In this document: positions 1 through 8,082 of the stretch, in pieces | How the letters are laid out: every line of letters begins with the position of its first letter | Numbering within the stretch: the first letter of the stretch is position 1 | Assembly: GCF_938039245.1 (NCBI RefSeq) | Contig: NZ_CALHVN010000045.1 | Location: 1 to 21,370, forward strand | Direction: 5' to 3' | DNA length: 21,370 nt | Origin: an uncultured Campylobacter sp. | GTDB taxonomy: Bacteria; Campylobacterota; Campylobacteria; Campylobacterales; Campylobacteraceae | Notes under the pieces: generated by a model | Databases searched by the model: none | The model's input: the letters and a program-made list of their open reading frames with translations, nothing else | What the model was told of the DNA's origin: nothing | Translations under genes and position numbers: made by a program

Positions 1-403
1 TTAAAAGCGCCTCGTCTAGAACAAAATACTGCGTCTTGTCGTTTTACGCTCAAATTTGGAGTTAAATTTATAAATTTGGCTTCAAATTTTACTCGCCGAG
101 ACCCGCACCGCAAAAATGCTAAAATTTAAGGCCTCTGCACAAAAAAATCCAACTTGCAGCCCAAATTTAGCATCGTAAAGACGCAGGTCTCGGTGCGTAA
201 ATTTTAAAAATCTCCACGTAAAAATATGATTTTCGCTTCGCTTATAAAAAATATATAAATTTTACCTTAAGAAATATTTTTCTAAGGCTAAAGTGTGTAA
301 AATAGTCGCAATTTTATAAAAAAGCTTGATAAAAGAGCTAAATTTATACGCAAAATGCGGATTTTGAGAGTAAAATCAGAAAAATTCTTTGAAAGGAAGT
401 TAA
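1..403. other. Non-coding stretch with imperfect inverted repeat, upstream of the TRAP binding protein gene
   Basis: I see no convincing gene here. All frames are broken and the stretch is rich in AAATTT words. An imperfect inverted repeat lies at about 96-126 and 163-193. Its outer ends are CCGAGACC (96-103) and GGTCTCGG (186-193), and its inner parts are ATGCTAAAATTT and AAATTTAGCAT. It could be the terminator region of a gene to the left of the window. The 3' part (about 230-390) is AT-rich and should hold the promoter of the gene at 404; TAAAAT at 298-303 is one candidate -10 box among several. Confidence 0.6.
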
Positions 404-1342
404 ATGAAAACTACATCTTTGGCATTAGCCGGCCTACTTTTCGCGTCTGCGCTGGGCGCAAAGGAGTTCGTATCTATCGGTACGGGAGCGATGACGGGCA
501 CGTATTATCCGGTGGGCGGAGCGATATGTCGCCTCGTAAATAAAGACCCTCAGATGAAATGCTCGGTGCAATCAACCGGCGGCTCGGTCTACAACGTAAA
601 TAACGTGCTAAAAAAAGAGCTAAATTTCGGTTTCGTCCAAAGCGACGTGGTTTATGATAAATTTAACGGCGTTGGTAAATTTGAAGGCAACGGCGATCAA
701 AATTTGCGCGCAGTCGTTTCGATCTACCCTGAGCTTCTCGCGTTCGTCGTCTCAAAATCAAGCGGTATCGGCTCGATAAACGACCTCGAGGGTAAAGCGA
801 TCAACGTCGGCAACCCGGGCAGCGGCAATGAAATGACCGCGCTTGGCGTGTTTAAGGCTTACGGCTTTGACGAGAAAAAGCTAAAACACCACGGCGTACT
901 AACTGCCGGCGAGTGCCCGCACGCGCTAAAAGATAAGAAAATCGACGGCTACTTTTACATGGTCGGCCATCCGACGGCTAACATCACTGACGCGGCAAAC
1001 TCGCTACCTATCGATATCGTAAATATCGAGGGCGAGCAAGTCGATAAGATGCTGGCCGCGATGCCGTATTTTGCCAAAGGTACGATACCAAAAGGCACCT
1101 ATGAGGGCGTGGATCACGACGTAAACAGCATCGGCGTTAAAGCCGTCCTAGTCACGGATAAGAGCATGAGCGATACTGCGGTGGCTGCGGTCGTAAAGGC
1201 TATTTTAGATAACTTCGACGAGTACAAGAGCTTGCATCCGGCACTTGCTGCTGTTACTAAAGAGAGCCTGGTAGAGGGGCTTTCCGCACCTTTGCACCCT
1301 GCTGCCGAGGCTGAGTTTAAAAAAGCCGGCATAATAAAATAA
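404..1342 (+). CDS. TAXI family TRAP transporter solute-binding protein
   Basis: This is the periplasmic receptor of a TRAP (tripartite ATP-independent periplasmic) uptake system of the TAXI class. It captures a small organic solute and hands it to the membrane permease. The protein has 312 residues, usual for the family. Residues 1-19 form a signal peptide that ends near ALGA-KEF. The mature start (FVSIGTGAMTGTYYPVGGAI) is the typical TAXI opening, and it is followed by the conserved STGGSVYNV and FGFVQSD stretches. The start is ATG at 404, with AGGA at 394-397 in front; a longer frame beginning at 355 in another phase is not real. A strong terminator follows, so the distant permease gene at 1695 is probably only partly co-transcribed. 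The substrate cannot be read from the sequence; TAXI proteins are reported for glutamate and other carboxylates. Confidence 0.93.
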   Translation: MKTTSLALAGLLFASALGAKEFVSIGTGAMTGTYYPVGGAICRLVNKDPQMKCSVQSTGGSVYNVNNVLKKELNFGFVQSDVVYDKFNGVGKFEGNGDQNLRAVVSIYPELLAFVVSKSSGIGSINDLEGKAINVGNPGSGNEMTALGVFKAYGFDEKKLKHHGVLTAGECPHALKDKKIDGYFYMVGHPTANITDAANSLPIDIVNIEGEQVDKMLAAMPYFAKGTIPKGTYEGVDHDVNSIGVKAVLVTDKSMSDTAVAAVVKAILDNFDEYKSLHPALAAVTKESLVEGLSAPLHPAAEAEFKKAGIIK

Positions 1343-1349
1343 ACCAGCT

Positions 1350-1389
1350 AAGCCGTGCGGGTTAATTTGACCTGCGCGGCTTGTTTTTT
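1350..1389 (+). terminator. Rho-independent terminator after the TAXI gene
   Basis: A 13-base-pair stem is formed by 1350-1362 (AAGCCGTGCGGGT) and 1370-1382 (ACCTGCGCGGCTT), with two G-U wobble pairs and a 7-base loop. Six T residues follow at 1384-1389. It lies 7 bases behind the stop codon of the binding protein gene. This would raise the binding protein mRNA above that of the permease, a common arrangement for binding-protein-dependent transporters. Confidence 0.85.
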
Positions 1390-1424
1390 GTAAATTTAGG
1401 GCTTATTTTTAGTTTTTGAGGATT

Positions 1425-1496
1425 TAAAATTTGACGCTTTGCTAGCTTGTTTTTGGGCGGCGAGTTTGCTTTAGCCGCATAAAGCGTCAAATTTTA
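1425..1496. repeat. Perfect 16-base inverted repeat in the gap of the TRAP locus
   Basis: Bases 1425-1440 (TAAAATTTGACGCTTT) and 1481-1496 (AAAGCGTCAAATTTTA) are exact reverse complements, separated by 40 bases. The spacer contains a smaller GGCGG/CCGC pairing possibility. The remaining sequence of the 352-base gap (1343-1694) holds the terminator above, AAATTT words and no gene. The repeat could act as an RNA stem in read-through mRNA, as a protein binding site, or simply be a relic of a mobile repeat. Confidence 0.7.
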
Positions 1497-1694
1497 GATT
1501 TGGCTCATACGCGAATTTTTGGCTGATTTTGTTTGCCGCTTGCAAAACCCGTATCTTTACGGCGCTGAGTTAAATTTGTAGGTAAATTTAAGGCTTAAGC
1601 AAAGCGGGTCAAATTTGAGAAACTAAAGCCCAGGTTTATACGGGCAAAATCGCCGAATTCTAGAAAAATTTAAGAGGTCAGGAAAAGAGCAAAT

Positions 1695-3794
1695 ATGGAT
1701 AAAAATCTAAATGAAACACGAACAAATACCGAGCCGGCGCAGGAAAAGGAGGAGTTCGTCGAGGTAAAGACGCGCGAGATAAACTCGAGCTTTTATATTT
1801 ATTTTACGAGCATTATCTGCTTTGCGTGGTCGGTTTTTCAGCTTTATATCGCGTATTTTCCGATGAACACGACGATGTCGCGCTCGGCGCACCTTGCTTT
1901 TGCTATCTGTTTGCTGTTTTTGCTCTACCCGCTTAAAATTCACAAAAAAGCCCACTCCAGCCTGCCGTTTTACGACATCGCGCTTTGCGTTTTGGGTACG
2001 CTAGCCGCGCTCTATCCGCTCATAGAGTTTCATGCGCTATCGCAGCGTCCCGGAGACTATACGAGCTATGACATCGTAGTTTCTTGCATAGCTGTAATCG
2101 TGCTGTTTGAGGCTGGCCGCAGGATTATAGGTCCAGCGCTTCCTATTATTGCGGGTATTTTTTTGGTATATGATTATTTCGGTCAATACATGCCAGACAT
2201 CATTGCGCACCAGGGCGCTAGCCTAAACAAGCTCGCAGGCCACATGTATCTTACGACCGAGGGCGTTTTTGGCGTGCCGCTTGGCGTTAGCGTGAGTTTT
2301 ATCTATCTTTTCGTCTTGTTCGGTTCGCTTTTAGAGCGCGCGGGAGCGGGGCAGTATTTTATAAATTTAGCCTTTGCGCTACTGGGTAAATTTCGCGGCG
2401 GACCGGCGAAAGCTTCGGTTATCGCGTCAGGACTAACCGGTATGGTGAGCGGCAGCTCCACGGCAAACGTCGTAACGGTGGGCACGTTTACGATCCCGCT
2501 GATGAAAAAGGCGGGTCTAACTAGCACCAAAGCCGGTGCCATCGAGGTGGCTGCGGGCGTAAACGGCCAGCTGATGCCGCCTATCATGGGCGCGGCGGCA
2601 TTTATTATCGCCGAGTTTTTGGGCCTTAGTTACACGAACGTCATGATCGCGGCCGTGATTCCTGCGTTCGTGTGCTATATGTCGCTGTTTTTCATCGTGC
2701 ACCTTGAAAGCTGTAAGCTAGGGCTAAAAGGCATGAAGCAGAGCGCAGGCGTGTCAAAGCTTAAAATTTTCGTGAGCGGACTGCACTATCTCATCCCGAT
2801 TTTGGTTTTGCTCTATACCTTGCTAATCGCAAACGAATCGCCGATTTCGGCGGCCTTTAACGCTATTTGCGTGCTATTTTTGATTATCCTTTTTCAAGAG
2901 CCCGTTAGAAAAATGGCTCACGGCGAGAGCGTCGGCAAAGAGGACTTTATCGTTGGCTTTACGGATATATTTTGGGCGATGGTAACGGCGGCTAAAAGTA
3001 TGACTACGATCGCGATAGCTACGGGTCTAGCAGGTATCATAGTGGGTTCTATCTCGCTAACCGGTATCGGGCAGGTGCTGTCTGAAGTCGTTGAAAATTT
3101 AGCCGGCAACAACATCGTGCTCATTCTCTTTCTCACGGCGATAATGTCGCTGATACTAGGTATGGGCTTGCCGACCACCGCAAACTACATCGTCGTTAGC
3201 TCGCTAGTGGCACCTGTGATTTTATTTTTGGCGCACAAAAACGGCTTTCTCATCCCTGCTATCGCGGTGCATCTTTTCGTCTTTTACTTCGGTATCCTAG
3301 CCGACGATACGCCGCCTGTTGGCATCGCGGCATACGCTGCGGCCGGCATCGCCAAAGCAAACCCCGTGACCGTGGGTATGCAGGGCTTTTTTTACGATCT
3401 GCGCACGACGATTTTGCCCTTTTCGTTCGTGTTTAATAACAAGCTGCTTTTGATAGAAAGCGTAGATGCCGCAAACCCAAACGACGCCAAAGGCATAGTG
3501 TGGATAACAAATCCGCTCGAAATAGCGCTGATTTTTGGTACGGCGCTAGTGGGTATGTTTGCTTTTTCTTCGGCGCTTCAAGGGTATTTTGTTAAACGCG
3601 TAAACGTGCTCGAGCGCGCGCTACTTTTGGCTGTCGCGCCGCTAACCTTGGTGCCTAATATGTGCGCCAAGTACATCCCTTTTATCGCGAACGAATACGT
3701 GTCTTACGCGATCGGTGTGTCGCTTTACGCGGCGTTATTTGCATTTGGCTGGATACGAAATAAAGCGGAAAAGAGAGTCGGCGTAGGCGCTTAA
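1695..3794 (+). CDS. TRAP transporter permease, fused 4TM/12TM (DctQM-type)
   Basis: This is the inner-membrane permease of the TAXI-TRAP system, which drives solute uptake with an ion gradient. The 699 residues fit the fused family, in which the small DctQ-like unit and the large DctM-like unit are one chain. A charged cytoplasmic N-terminus (about 1-35) precedes several helices of the small unit. The large unit carries the family hallmark around residues 245-310, including GMVSGSSTANVVTVGTFTIP and NGQLMPPIMGAAAF. A second copy of the pseudo-symmetric motif lies near LGMGLPTTANYIV and DDTPPVGIAAYAAAGIA. The start is ATG at 1695, with AGGA at 1679-1682 somewhat far upstream. It pairs functionally with the binding protein at 404 despite the gap. 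Confidence 0.93.
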   Translation: MDKNLNETRTNTEPAQEKEEFVEVKTREINSSFYIYFTSIICFAWSVFQLYIAYFPMNTTMSRSAHLAFAICLLFLLYPLKIHKKAHSSLPFYDIALCVLGTLAALYPLIEFHALSQRPGDYTSYDIVVSCIAVIVLFEAGRRIIGPALPIIAGIFLVYDYFGQYMPDIIAHQGASLNKLAGHMYLTTEGVFGVPLGVSVSFIYLFVLFGSLLERAGAGQYFINLAFALLGKFRGGPAKASVIASGLTGMVSGSSTANVVTVGTFTIPLMKKAGLTSTKAGAIEVAAGVNGQLMPPIMGAAAFIIAEFLGLSYTNVMIAAVIPAFVCYMSLFFIVHLESCKLGLKGMKQSAGVSKLKIFVSGLHYLIPILVLLYTLLIANESPISAAFNAICVLFLIILFQEPVRKMAHGESVGKEDFIVGFTDIFWAMVTAAKSMTTIAIATGLAGIIVGSISLTGIGQVLSEVVENLAGNNIVLILFLTAIMSLILGMGLPTTANYIVVSSLVAPVILFLAHKNGFLIPAIAVHLFVFYFGILADDTPPVGIAAYAAAGIAKANPVTVGMQGFFYDLRTTILPFSFVFNNKLLLIESVDAANPNDAKGIVWITNPLEIALIFGTALVGMFAFSSALQGYFVKRVNVLERALLLAVAPLTLVPNMCAKYIPFIANEYVSYAIGVSLYAALFAFGWIRNKAEKRVGVGA

Positions 3795-3910
3795 AGCCTG
3801 TGCTTTCTTATTATTCTGCGACTGTTGCTATCTCTTAAAATTTAGCCTAGTTTCTTGCTTTGCTTTTTCATAAATTTAAGTTGGCATTGTAGATGAAAGA
3901 AAGATGGATT

Positions 3911-3941
3911 CGGGCTAAATTTGATCGCCGAATTTAACCCG
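3911..3941. terminator. Hairpin between convergent genes, possible shared terminator
   Basis: CGGGCTAAATT (3911-3921) can pair with AATTTAACCCG (3931-3941) with one mismatch and a 9-base loop. It sits between the plus-strand TRAP permease and the minus-strand Sel1 gene, which converge here. There is no strong T run on either side, so the assignment is tentative. Confidence 0.4.
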
Positions 3942-3952
3942 AGTAAGGAAAA

Positions 3953-4435
3953 TCAGAGTCTTTTTGAGCGTTTTAGATCGCCTGCAAATTCGCATCCTAA
4001 CTTGTCTTTTAGCTCGCAAGCCTTCTGAAAAAGAGCGTAGGCGTCTTTAAATTTTTTCTCCTCTAGCAGATACGATCCCGTAGTCGCGCATGAAAAGCCG
4101 TCGCCAAGCTCGCAGCCTTTATTTAGCAGCGCGCGCGCCTTTTCTTTGTCGCTAGATACGTACATACCGCCGGCGCCCGAGCAGGCCTCTTTAGCGCCTA
4201 GTTCACAGCCTTTTTCGTATAGTTCAAGCGCTTTTTTAGGATCGGGCAAGATATCTTTGCCTAGCTGATAGAGCGCACCGGCTCTTGCGCAGGCCTGCGC
4301 ATCGTTTGCGTCGCAAGCAGATACGAATTTGTCGCGAGCTACGGTTAAATTTGAGCTTTCGTAGGCTTTTATGCCGTCCTCGAAATCGCCGCCCAGAGCA
4401 AAAACCGCGGCAACTAGCATTAGAAGTTTTTTCAT
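3953..4435 (-). CDS. Secreted Sel1-repeat protein with paired cysteines (Hcp-like)
   Basis: This is a predicted periplasmic or secreted helical-repeat protein of 160 residues. Residues 1-16 form a short signal peptide (MKKLLMLVAAVFALGG) without a lipobox cysteine. The rest consists of Sel1/TPR-like repeats, each carrying a C-x7-C pair: C41/C49, C77/C85, C108/C116 and C140/C148, spaced by 31-36 residues. This is the pattern of the Helicobacter cysteine-rich Hcp proteins, in which each pair forms a disulfide that ties the two helices of a repeat. Some Hcp proteins bind penicillin weakly or provoke immune responses, but a specific role cannot be inferred here. A strong AGGGAGA ribosome binding site precedes ATG 4435. 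It is the last gene of the minus-strand run, 45 bases after the YgjP stop codon. Confidence 0.85.
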   Translation of the reverse strand: MKKLLMLVAAVFALGGDFEDGIKAYESSNLTVARDKFVSACDANDAQACARAGALYQLGKDILPDPKKALELYEKGCELGAKEACSGAGGMYVSSDKEKARALLNKGCELGDGFSCATTGSYLLEEKKFKDAYALFQKACELKDKLGCEFAGDLKRSKRL

Positions 4436-4480
4436 TATCTCCCTTTAAATTAAAAATATTCTATTTTAGCATATTTAAAA

Positions 4481-5302
4481 TTATTTTTTGTTTAGCCGTT
4501 TTTCTCTCGACCTAAAATCGGGCATCAAGGCAGCGATAAAGCCATAAAAGCTTTTTTGGTGGTGGGGGTAGATCAGATGGGTAAGCTCGTGAAGCACGAC
4601 GTATTCGACTAGCTCGGGGGCTTTTTCGATCAAATTTAGGCTTAAATTTATATAGCCTTTGCGCGAGTTGCAGCTACCCCAACGCGTGGTCATTTTGCGC
4701 ACAACGACGCGGTTTATTTTGCGGTTTACGGCTGGAGCGAGTTTATCTATAAAGTGCCCGTAAATGCGCCTCGCAAAAGCTTTTTTATAATTTTCTAGCG
4801 CAGCTAAACTCGCAGCGTAAATTTCGCCGTCAAATTTACGTCCGTCCGCGCTATCAAATTTAGCCTCGCTAGACTGCGACTTAAATTTAATCGCGTCAAA
4901 TTTGCCGTCAAATTTAGCGCCGTAAATGTGTGGGTCTAGCTCCTCTGAGCTCAAATTTAAGCCGTCAAAAACTCCTGAGTCGCTTGTAAAACGTATCAAA
5001 TTTACGCCCTTTAAATTCGGTTCTAGCACGATATGGTAAACCTCGCCTAGTAGCTTAAACTCGTCCTCGCGCGGCAAATTTGCTAGCGTTTTTTCGCGAG
5101 CCGATTTTAGCCAGTCGTAGTGTTTTTGCACGAACTCTAGCGCATATTTTTGCTCGGCGTAAAAGGGCAGTGAAACCGAGATTTCGCCTGATTTGGCGAC
5201 CTTTAGGCGGGTTGTTTTGATGCCTTTTTTAAAATTTAGCGCGACGTCGAATTCGCCGCATTTTACGCTAACGGTTTTTACACGAGGCGTTTTGACTGCC
5301 AT
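4481..5302 (-). CDS. YgjP-like (DUF45) zinc metallopeptidase with an AAATTT-rich insertion
   Basis: This is a cytoplasmic metalloprotease-like protein of the YgjP/DUF45 family; the physiological substrate is not known. The C-terminal zinc site is clear: H238-E-L-T-H242 followed by H248 (HELTHLIYPHH). Upstream, RMTTRWGSC-type conservation is present as RKMTTRWGSCNSRKGYINLS. The open frame extends to 5437, but I place the start at ATG 5302, because it has GGAG nine bases in front and the longer version would be an antisense-like reading of the MATE gene. This gives 273 residues and a 25-base overlap with the MATE 3' end. Residues about 100-162 look inserted relative to shorter family members and carry KFD/KFDG repeats encoded by eight AAATTT words (see findings). 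Confidence 0.85.
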   Translation of the reverse strand: MAVKTPRVKTVSVKCGEFDVALNFKKGIKTTRLKVAKSGEISVSLPFYAEQKYALEFVQKHYDWLKSAREKTLANLPREDEFKLLGEVYHIVLEPNLKGVNLIRFTSDSGVFDGLNLSSEELDPHIYGAKFDGKFDAIKFKSQSSEAKFDSADGRKFDGEIYAASLAALENYKKAFARRIYGHFIDKLAPAVNRKINRVVVRKMTTRWGSCNSRKGYINLSLNLIEKAPELVEYVVLHELTHLIYPHHQKSFYGFIAALMPDFRSREKRLNKK

Positions 5303-6597
5303 TTTCTGCTTCTCCAGCGCCACGTGTTTACGAGTCCGCGCAGCCACTCGTCGGCGGTAAATCCGATCCAAACGCCGATGATCCCCATGCCCTGCATGAT
5401 GCCTAGATAGTATCCTAGCGGCAAGCTCACGCCCCACATAAACACCGCGCCAGTCATCAGCGGAAATTTAGCATCGCCGCTTGCGCGCAGGGCGTTTACG
5501 ATGACGATGTTAAAGGTTCGTCCTGTCTCAAGCGCGATAGAAAGGGTAAAAAGCGGCAACATGACGGCCTTTAGCTCCTCGGTCAAATTTAACCGCTCCA
5601 TGATCTCAAATTTACCGAAATACGCCGCCAAAACCACCGCTAGAGTTGCGATAAAGCCGATACGAAGCGCGCGGAAAGTGCGCGAATAGGCCTCGTCAAA
5701 TCTCATCGCGCCGACTAGGTGGCCGACGATGACTTCGTTTGCCACGCTGATGCTGGCTCCGCAAAGTAGGATTAAAAGCGTGATTTGAAAATAAACGGTT
5801 TGTACGTTTAGACTGGCCTCGCCCATGCTCGCTACAAAGCCGAAAGCCACCATATACTGCGCCATCCAGAGCAAATTTTCGCCGGCACTCGGAAGCCCGA
5901 CGGATAAAATTTTACGCAAGATCGCAAACGGCAGGCTAAATAGACGTTTAAAGAAAATTTTGACTTTGGCGTAACGGGTCAGGATCAAAAATAGCACGAT
6001 AACACCCACTAGTCGTCCCGCGACCGTCGAGACCGCGACGCCGTAGAGACCGTAGTTTGGCAGTCCCAGCCAGCCAAAAAGCGCGATAGAGTTGCCGCAA
6101 AGAGTAATGATGTTCATTAAAAGCGAGACTAGCATGACGGCGGCGGCGAAGTTGTAGACGCGAAGCACGGCTGCTAGCACCATGCCGATACCGTCAAAAG
6201 CAAGCGCTACGCCTAGCATGTGCAGGTAGCCAAAACTCTCCTGTCTAAGCTGCTGCGGGACGTTTAAAAGCTCTAAAATTTCAAATCCGAAAAAGTAAAT
6301 AAAAACCGCGCTAAAAAGCCCGATTATCGTATTAAACGTGATGCTGGCGTGTATGACGCGTTTGGCTAAATTTATATTTTTAGCGCCTAGAGCCTGCGCG
6401 ACTACGACCGAACAGCCGACGCTCAAAAAGTTAAAGATCGTCATAAATAAATCCATGACTTGATTGCCCGCGCCCATAGCGCCCACTAAATGGACGCTGA
6501 CCTTAGTCACCATGTAGGTGTTTATGATGAGCGTAACAAAGTGCAAAAACATATCTAAAAATATCGGTATAGTAAGCTTTTTGAGCGATAAATTCAT
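5278..6597 (-). CDS. MATE family efflux transporter
   Basis: This is a multidrug and toxic compound extrusion protein in the inner membrane that exports cationic or aromatic compounds in exchange for H+ or Na+. The 439 residues, about twelve hydrophobic segments in two halves, and the N-terminal pattern (GAGNQVMDLFMTIFNFLSVG followed by VVVAQALGAKN) fit the family. The second half repeats it with LLCGASISVANEVIVGHLVG. It is the first gene of a minus-strand run, and its end overlaps the YgjP start by 25 bases, suggesting translational coupling. A TATAAT box on the minus strand lies 39 bases before the start. Substrate and ion coupling are not readable from the sequence. Confidence 0.92.
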   Translation of the reverse strand: MNLSLKKLTIPIFLDMFLHFVTLIINTYMVTKVSVHLVGAMGAGNQVMDLFMTIFNFLSVGCSVVVAQALGAKNINLAKRVIHASITFNTIIGLFSAVFIYFFGFEILELLNVPQQLRQESFGYLHMLGVALAFDGIGMVLAAVLRVYNFAAAVMLVSLLMNIITLCGNSIALFGWLGLPNYGLYGVAVSTVAGRLVGVIVLFLILTRYAKVKIFFKRLFSLPFAILRKILSVGLPSAGENLLWMAQYMVAFGFVASMGEASLNVQTVYFQITLLILLCGASISVANEVIVGHLVGAMRFDEAYSRTFRALRIGFIATLAVVLAAYFGKFEIMERLNLTEELKAVMLPLFTLSIALETGRTFNIVIVNALRASGDAKFPLMTGAVFMWGVSLPLGYYLGIMQGMGIIGVWIGFTADEWLRGLVNTWRWRSRKWQSKRLV

Positions 6598-6635
6598 AAT
6601 TTCTCTTTTGTAACGTGGATTTTAAATAACGCGCG

Positions 6636-6641
6636 ATTATA
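6636..6641 (-). promoter_or_regulatory. Candidate -10 box for the MATE operon
   Basis: ATTATA on the plus strand reads TATAAT on the minus strand, 39 bases upstream of the MATE start codon. Campylobacter sigma-70 promoters usually lack a defined -35 element, and none is obvious here. The 165-base divergent intergenic region also holds the promoter of the NSS gene on the other strand. Confidence 0.5.
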
Positions 6642-6726
6642 TCCAAATATAAATTTAAAGCGTTTTAAGGCGGCGCGGCGGGCTTGCTCGGTCAGCGGGC
6701 ATAATCTTTTTATTAGATTAATCAAG

Positions 6727-6732
6727 TATAAT
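6727..6732 (+). promoter_or_regulatory. Candidate -10 box for the first NSS operon
   Basis: TATAAT lies 31 bases upstream of ATG 6763 in an AT-rich stretch. No -35 box is evident, which is normal for this genus. It would drive the NSS gene, uup and the small membrane protein gene. Confidence 0.55.
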
Positions 6733-6762
6733 TTAAAAAATCTACTACGAACGGACGTCAAA

Positions 6763-8073
6763 ATGCATAAAACTTTTACCTCTAGATGGGCCTTTATCAT
6801 CGCCTGCGTTGGCTCTGCCGTGGGCATGGCAAACGTCTGGGGCTTCCCGTATAAGGTCGGCTCAAACGGCGGCGGCGCATTTTTGCTTATTTACGTGCTT
6901 TTTATCGCGATATTTTCTTACGTCGGGCTATCTGCGGAGTACGCTATCGGCAGACGCGCTAAAACCGGTACGCTAGGCTCCTATGAATACGCCTGGAAGA
7001 GCCGAAACTGGGGAACTTTCGGTAAAATTTTAGGCTGGATACCGTTAGCGGGCTCGATGTGTATAGCTACCGGATACGCAGTCATCATCGCGTATGTCTT
7101 AAAGGCGCTGTTTCAGGCAATCACGGGTTCGCTTATGACCGTGGATACGAACACTTGGTTTGACTCCTTTGCGTTTTCGTCCTATTCGGTCGTGCCGTTT
7201 CATTTTATCGTCGTTGCCGGCACGCTATTTACGCTATTTTTCGGCGCGCATAGTATAGAAAAAACGGGCAAAATCATGATGCCGCTTTTTTTTATTCTAT
7301 TTTTTATTTTAGCGATTAGGGTGGCGTTTTTAGACGGGGCGTTTGGCGGGTATAAATTTATCTTTCACAGCGACTGGGGCAAGCTAGCTGATCCTATGGT
7401 ATGGGTGTCGGCGATGGGCCAGGCATTTTTCTCGCTATCTATCACGGGTTCTGGTATGATAGTTTATGGCGCGTATCTGCATAAAGACGAAGATATCGTC
7501 GATAGCGCGCAAAAAACGGCGATCTTTGATACGATCGCAGCGATGACGGCGGCGCTTGTGATGCTGCCTGCGGTCTTTGCCTACGGCATGGATCCAGCGG
7601 CGGGGCCCGGACTACTTTTCGTAACGCTGCCTAAAATTTTACAAGACATGGTCGGAGGCCAAATTTTTGCGATTATTTTATTTACGGCGGTGATTTTTGG
7701 CGGCGTGACGTCGCTACAAAATATGTTTGAAGTCGTCGCCGAGTCAATAATGCACAAATTTCCTAAGCTAAAGCGCGGCGTCGTGCTAATTTTGCTTTGC
7801 GCGGTGTGCTTTGGTATCGGCGTAAATATGGAAGCCATAACCAGCTGGGGGCCGTGGATGGACTTTGTGTCGATCTATATCATCCCTATCGGTGCGGTGA
7901 TCGGCGCTGTGTCGTGGTTTTGGGTCATCAAAAAAGAAGAGATCATGGACGAGATAAATACCGGCGCGGCAAAAAAGCAAGGCGCGCTGTGGTATTTTGT
8001 CGGCAGATATATCTACGTGCCGATGGCGCTTACGCTTTGTATCATCGCGCTTAGCATGCATATCTCGTTTTAA
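6763..8073 (+). CDS. Sodium-dependent transporter, NSS/SNF family, with atypical gate residues
   Basis: This is an inner-membrane LeuT-fold symporter, probably for an amino acid, of 436 residues with 11 or more helices. The family opening is clear: TSRW (residues 6-9), then TM1 with G17-SAVGMANVWGFPY and the NGGGAF loop. By my alignment from memory to LeuT, the extracellular gate arginine (LeuT R30) is G27 here. The TM6 unwound segment, usually SLGFG, reads S226-ITGSG, so the gating phenylalanine (LeuT F259) becomes glycine. TM7 carries an aspartate (FDTIAAMTAA) where LeuT has the Na1 asparagine, as in MhsT. A distinct substrate or gating mode is therefore likely. The gene is followed after 9 bases by uup. 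Confidence 0.9.
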   Translation: MHKTFTSRWAFIIACVGSAVGMANVWGFPYKVGSNGGGAFLLIYVLFIAIFSYVGLSAEYAIGRRAKTGTLGSYEYAWKSRNWGTFGKILGWIPLAGSMCIATGYAVIIAYVLKALFQAITGSLMTVDTNTWFDSFAFSSYSVVPFHFIVVAGTLFTLFFGAHSIEKTGKIMMPLFFILFFILAIRVAFLDGAFGGYKFIFHSDWGKLADPMVWVSAMGQAFFSLSITGSGMIVYGAYLHKDEDIVDSAQKTAIFDTIAAMTAALVMLPAVFAYGMDPAAGPGLLFVTLPKILQDMVGGQIFAIILFTAVIFGGVTSLQNMFEVVAESIMHKFPKLKRGVVLILLCAVCFGIGVNMEAITSWGPWMDFVSIYIIPIGAVIGAVSWFWVIKKEEIMDEINTGAAKKQGALWYFVGRYIYVPMALTLCIIALSMHISF

Positions 8074-8082
8074 GGCGCGCGC

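Noticed and set aside
355..543. Short open frame overlapping the start of the TAXI gene
   Set aside because: It lies in another phase over the signal peptide region of a clear gene, has no family features and no ribosome binding site.
4285..4515. Plus-strand frame opposite the Sel1 gene
   Set aside because: It is the complement of a real coding sequence, arginine-rich and without start signals.
4819..5003. Repeated AAATTT words as a CRISPR or tandem repeat array
   Set aside because: Word spacing is irregular, the repeat unit is only about 6-9 bases, and it lies within a coding frame; no cas genes are present.
5303..5437. N-terminal extension of the YgjP frame
   Set aside because: The 45 extra residues are arginine/histidine-rich out-of-frame reading of the MATE 3' end. 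ATG 5302 has a good GGAG site and begins the plausible protein.
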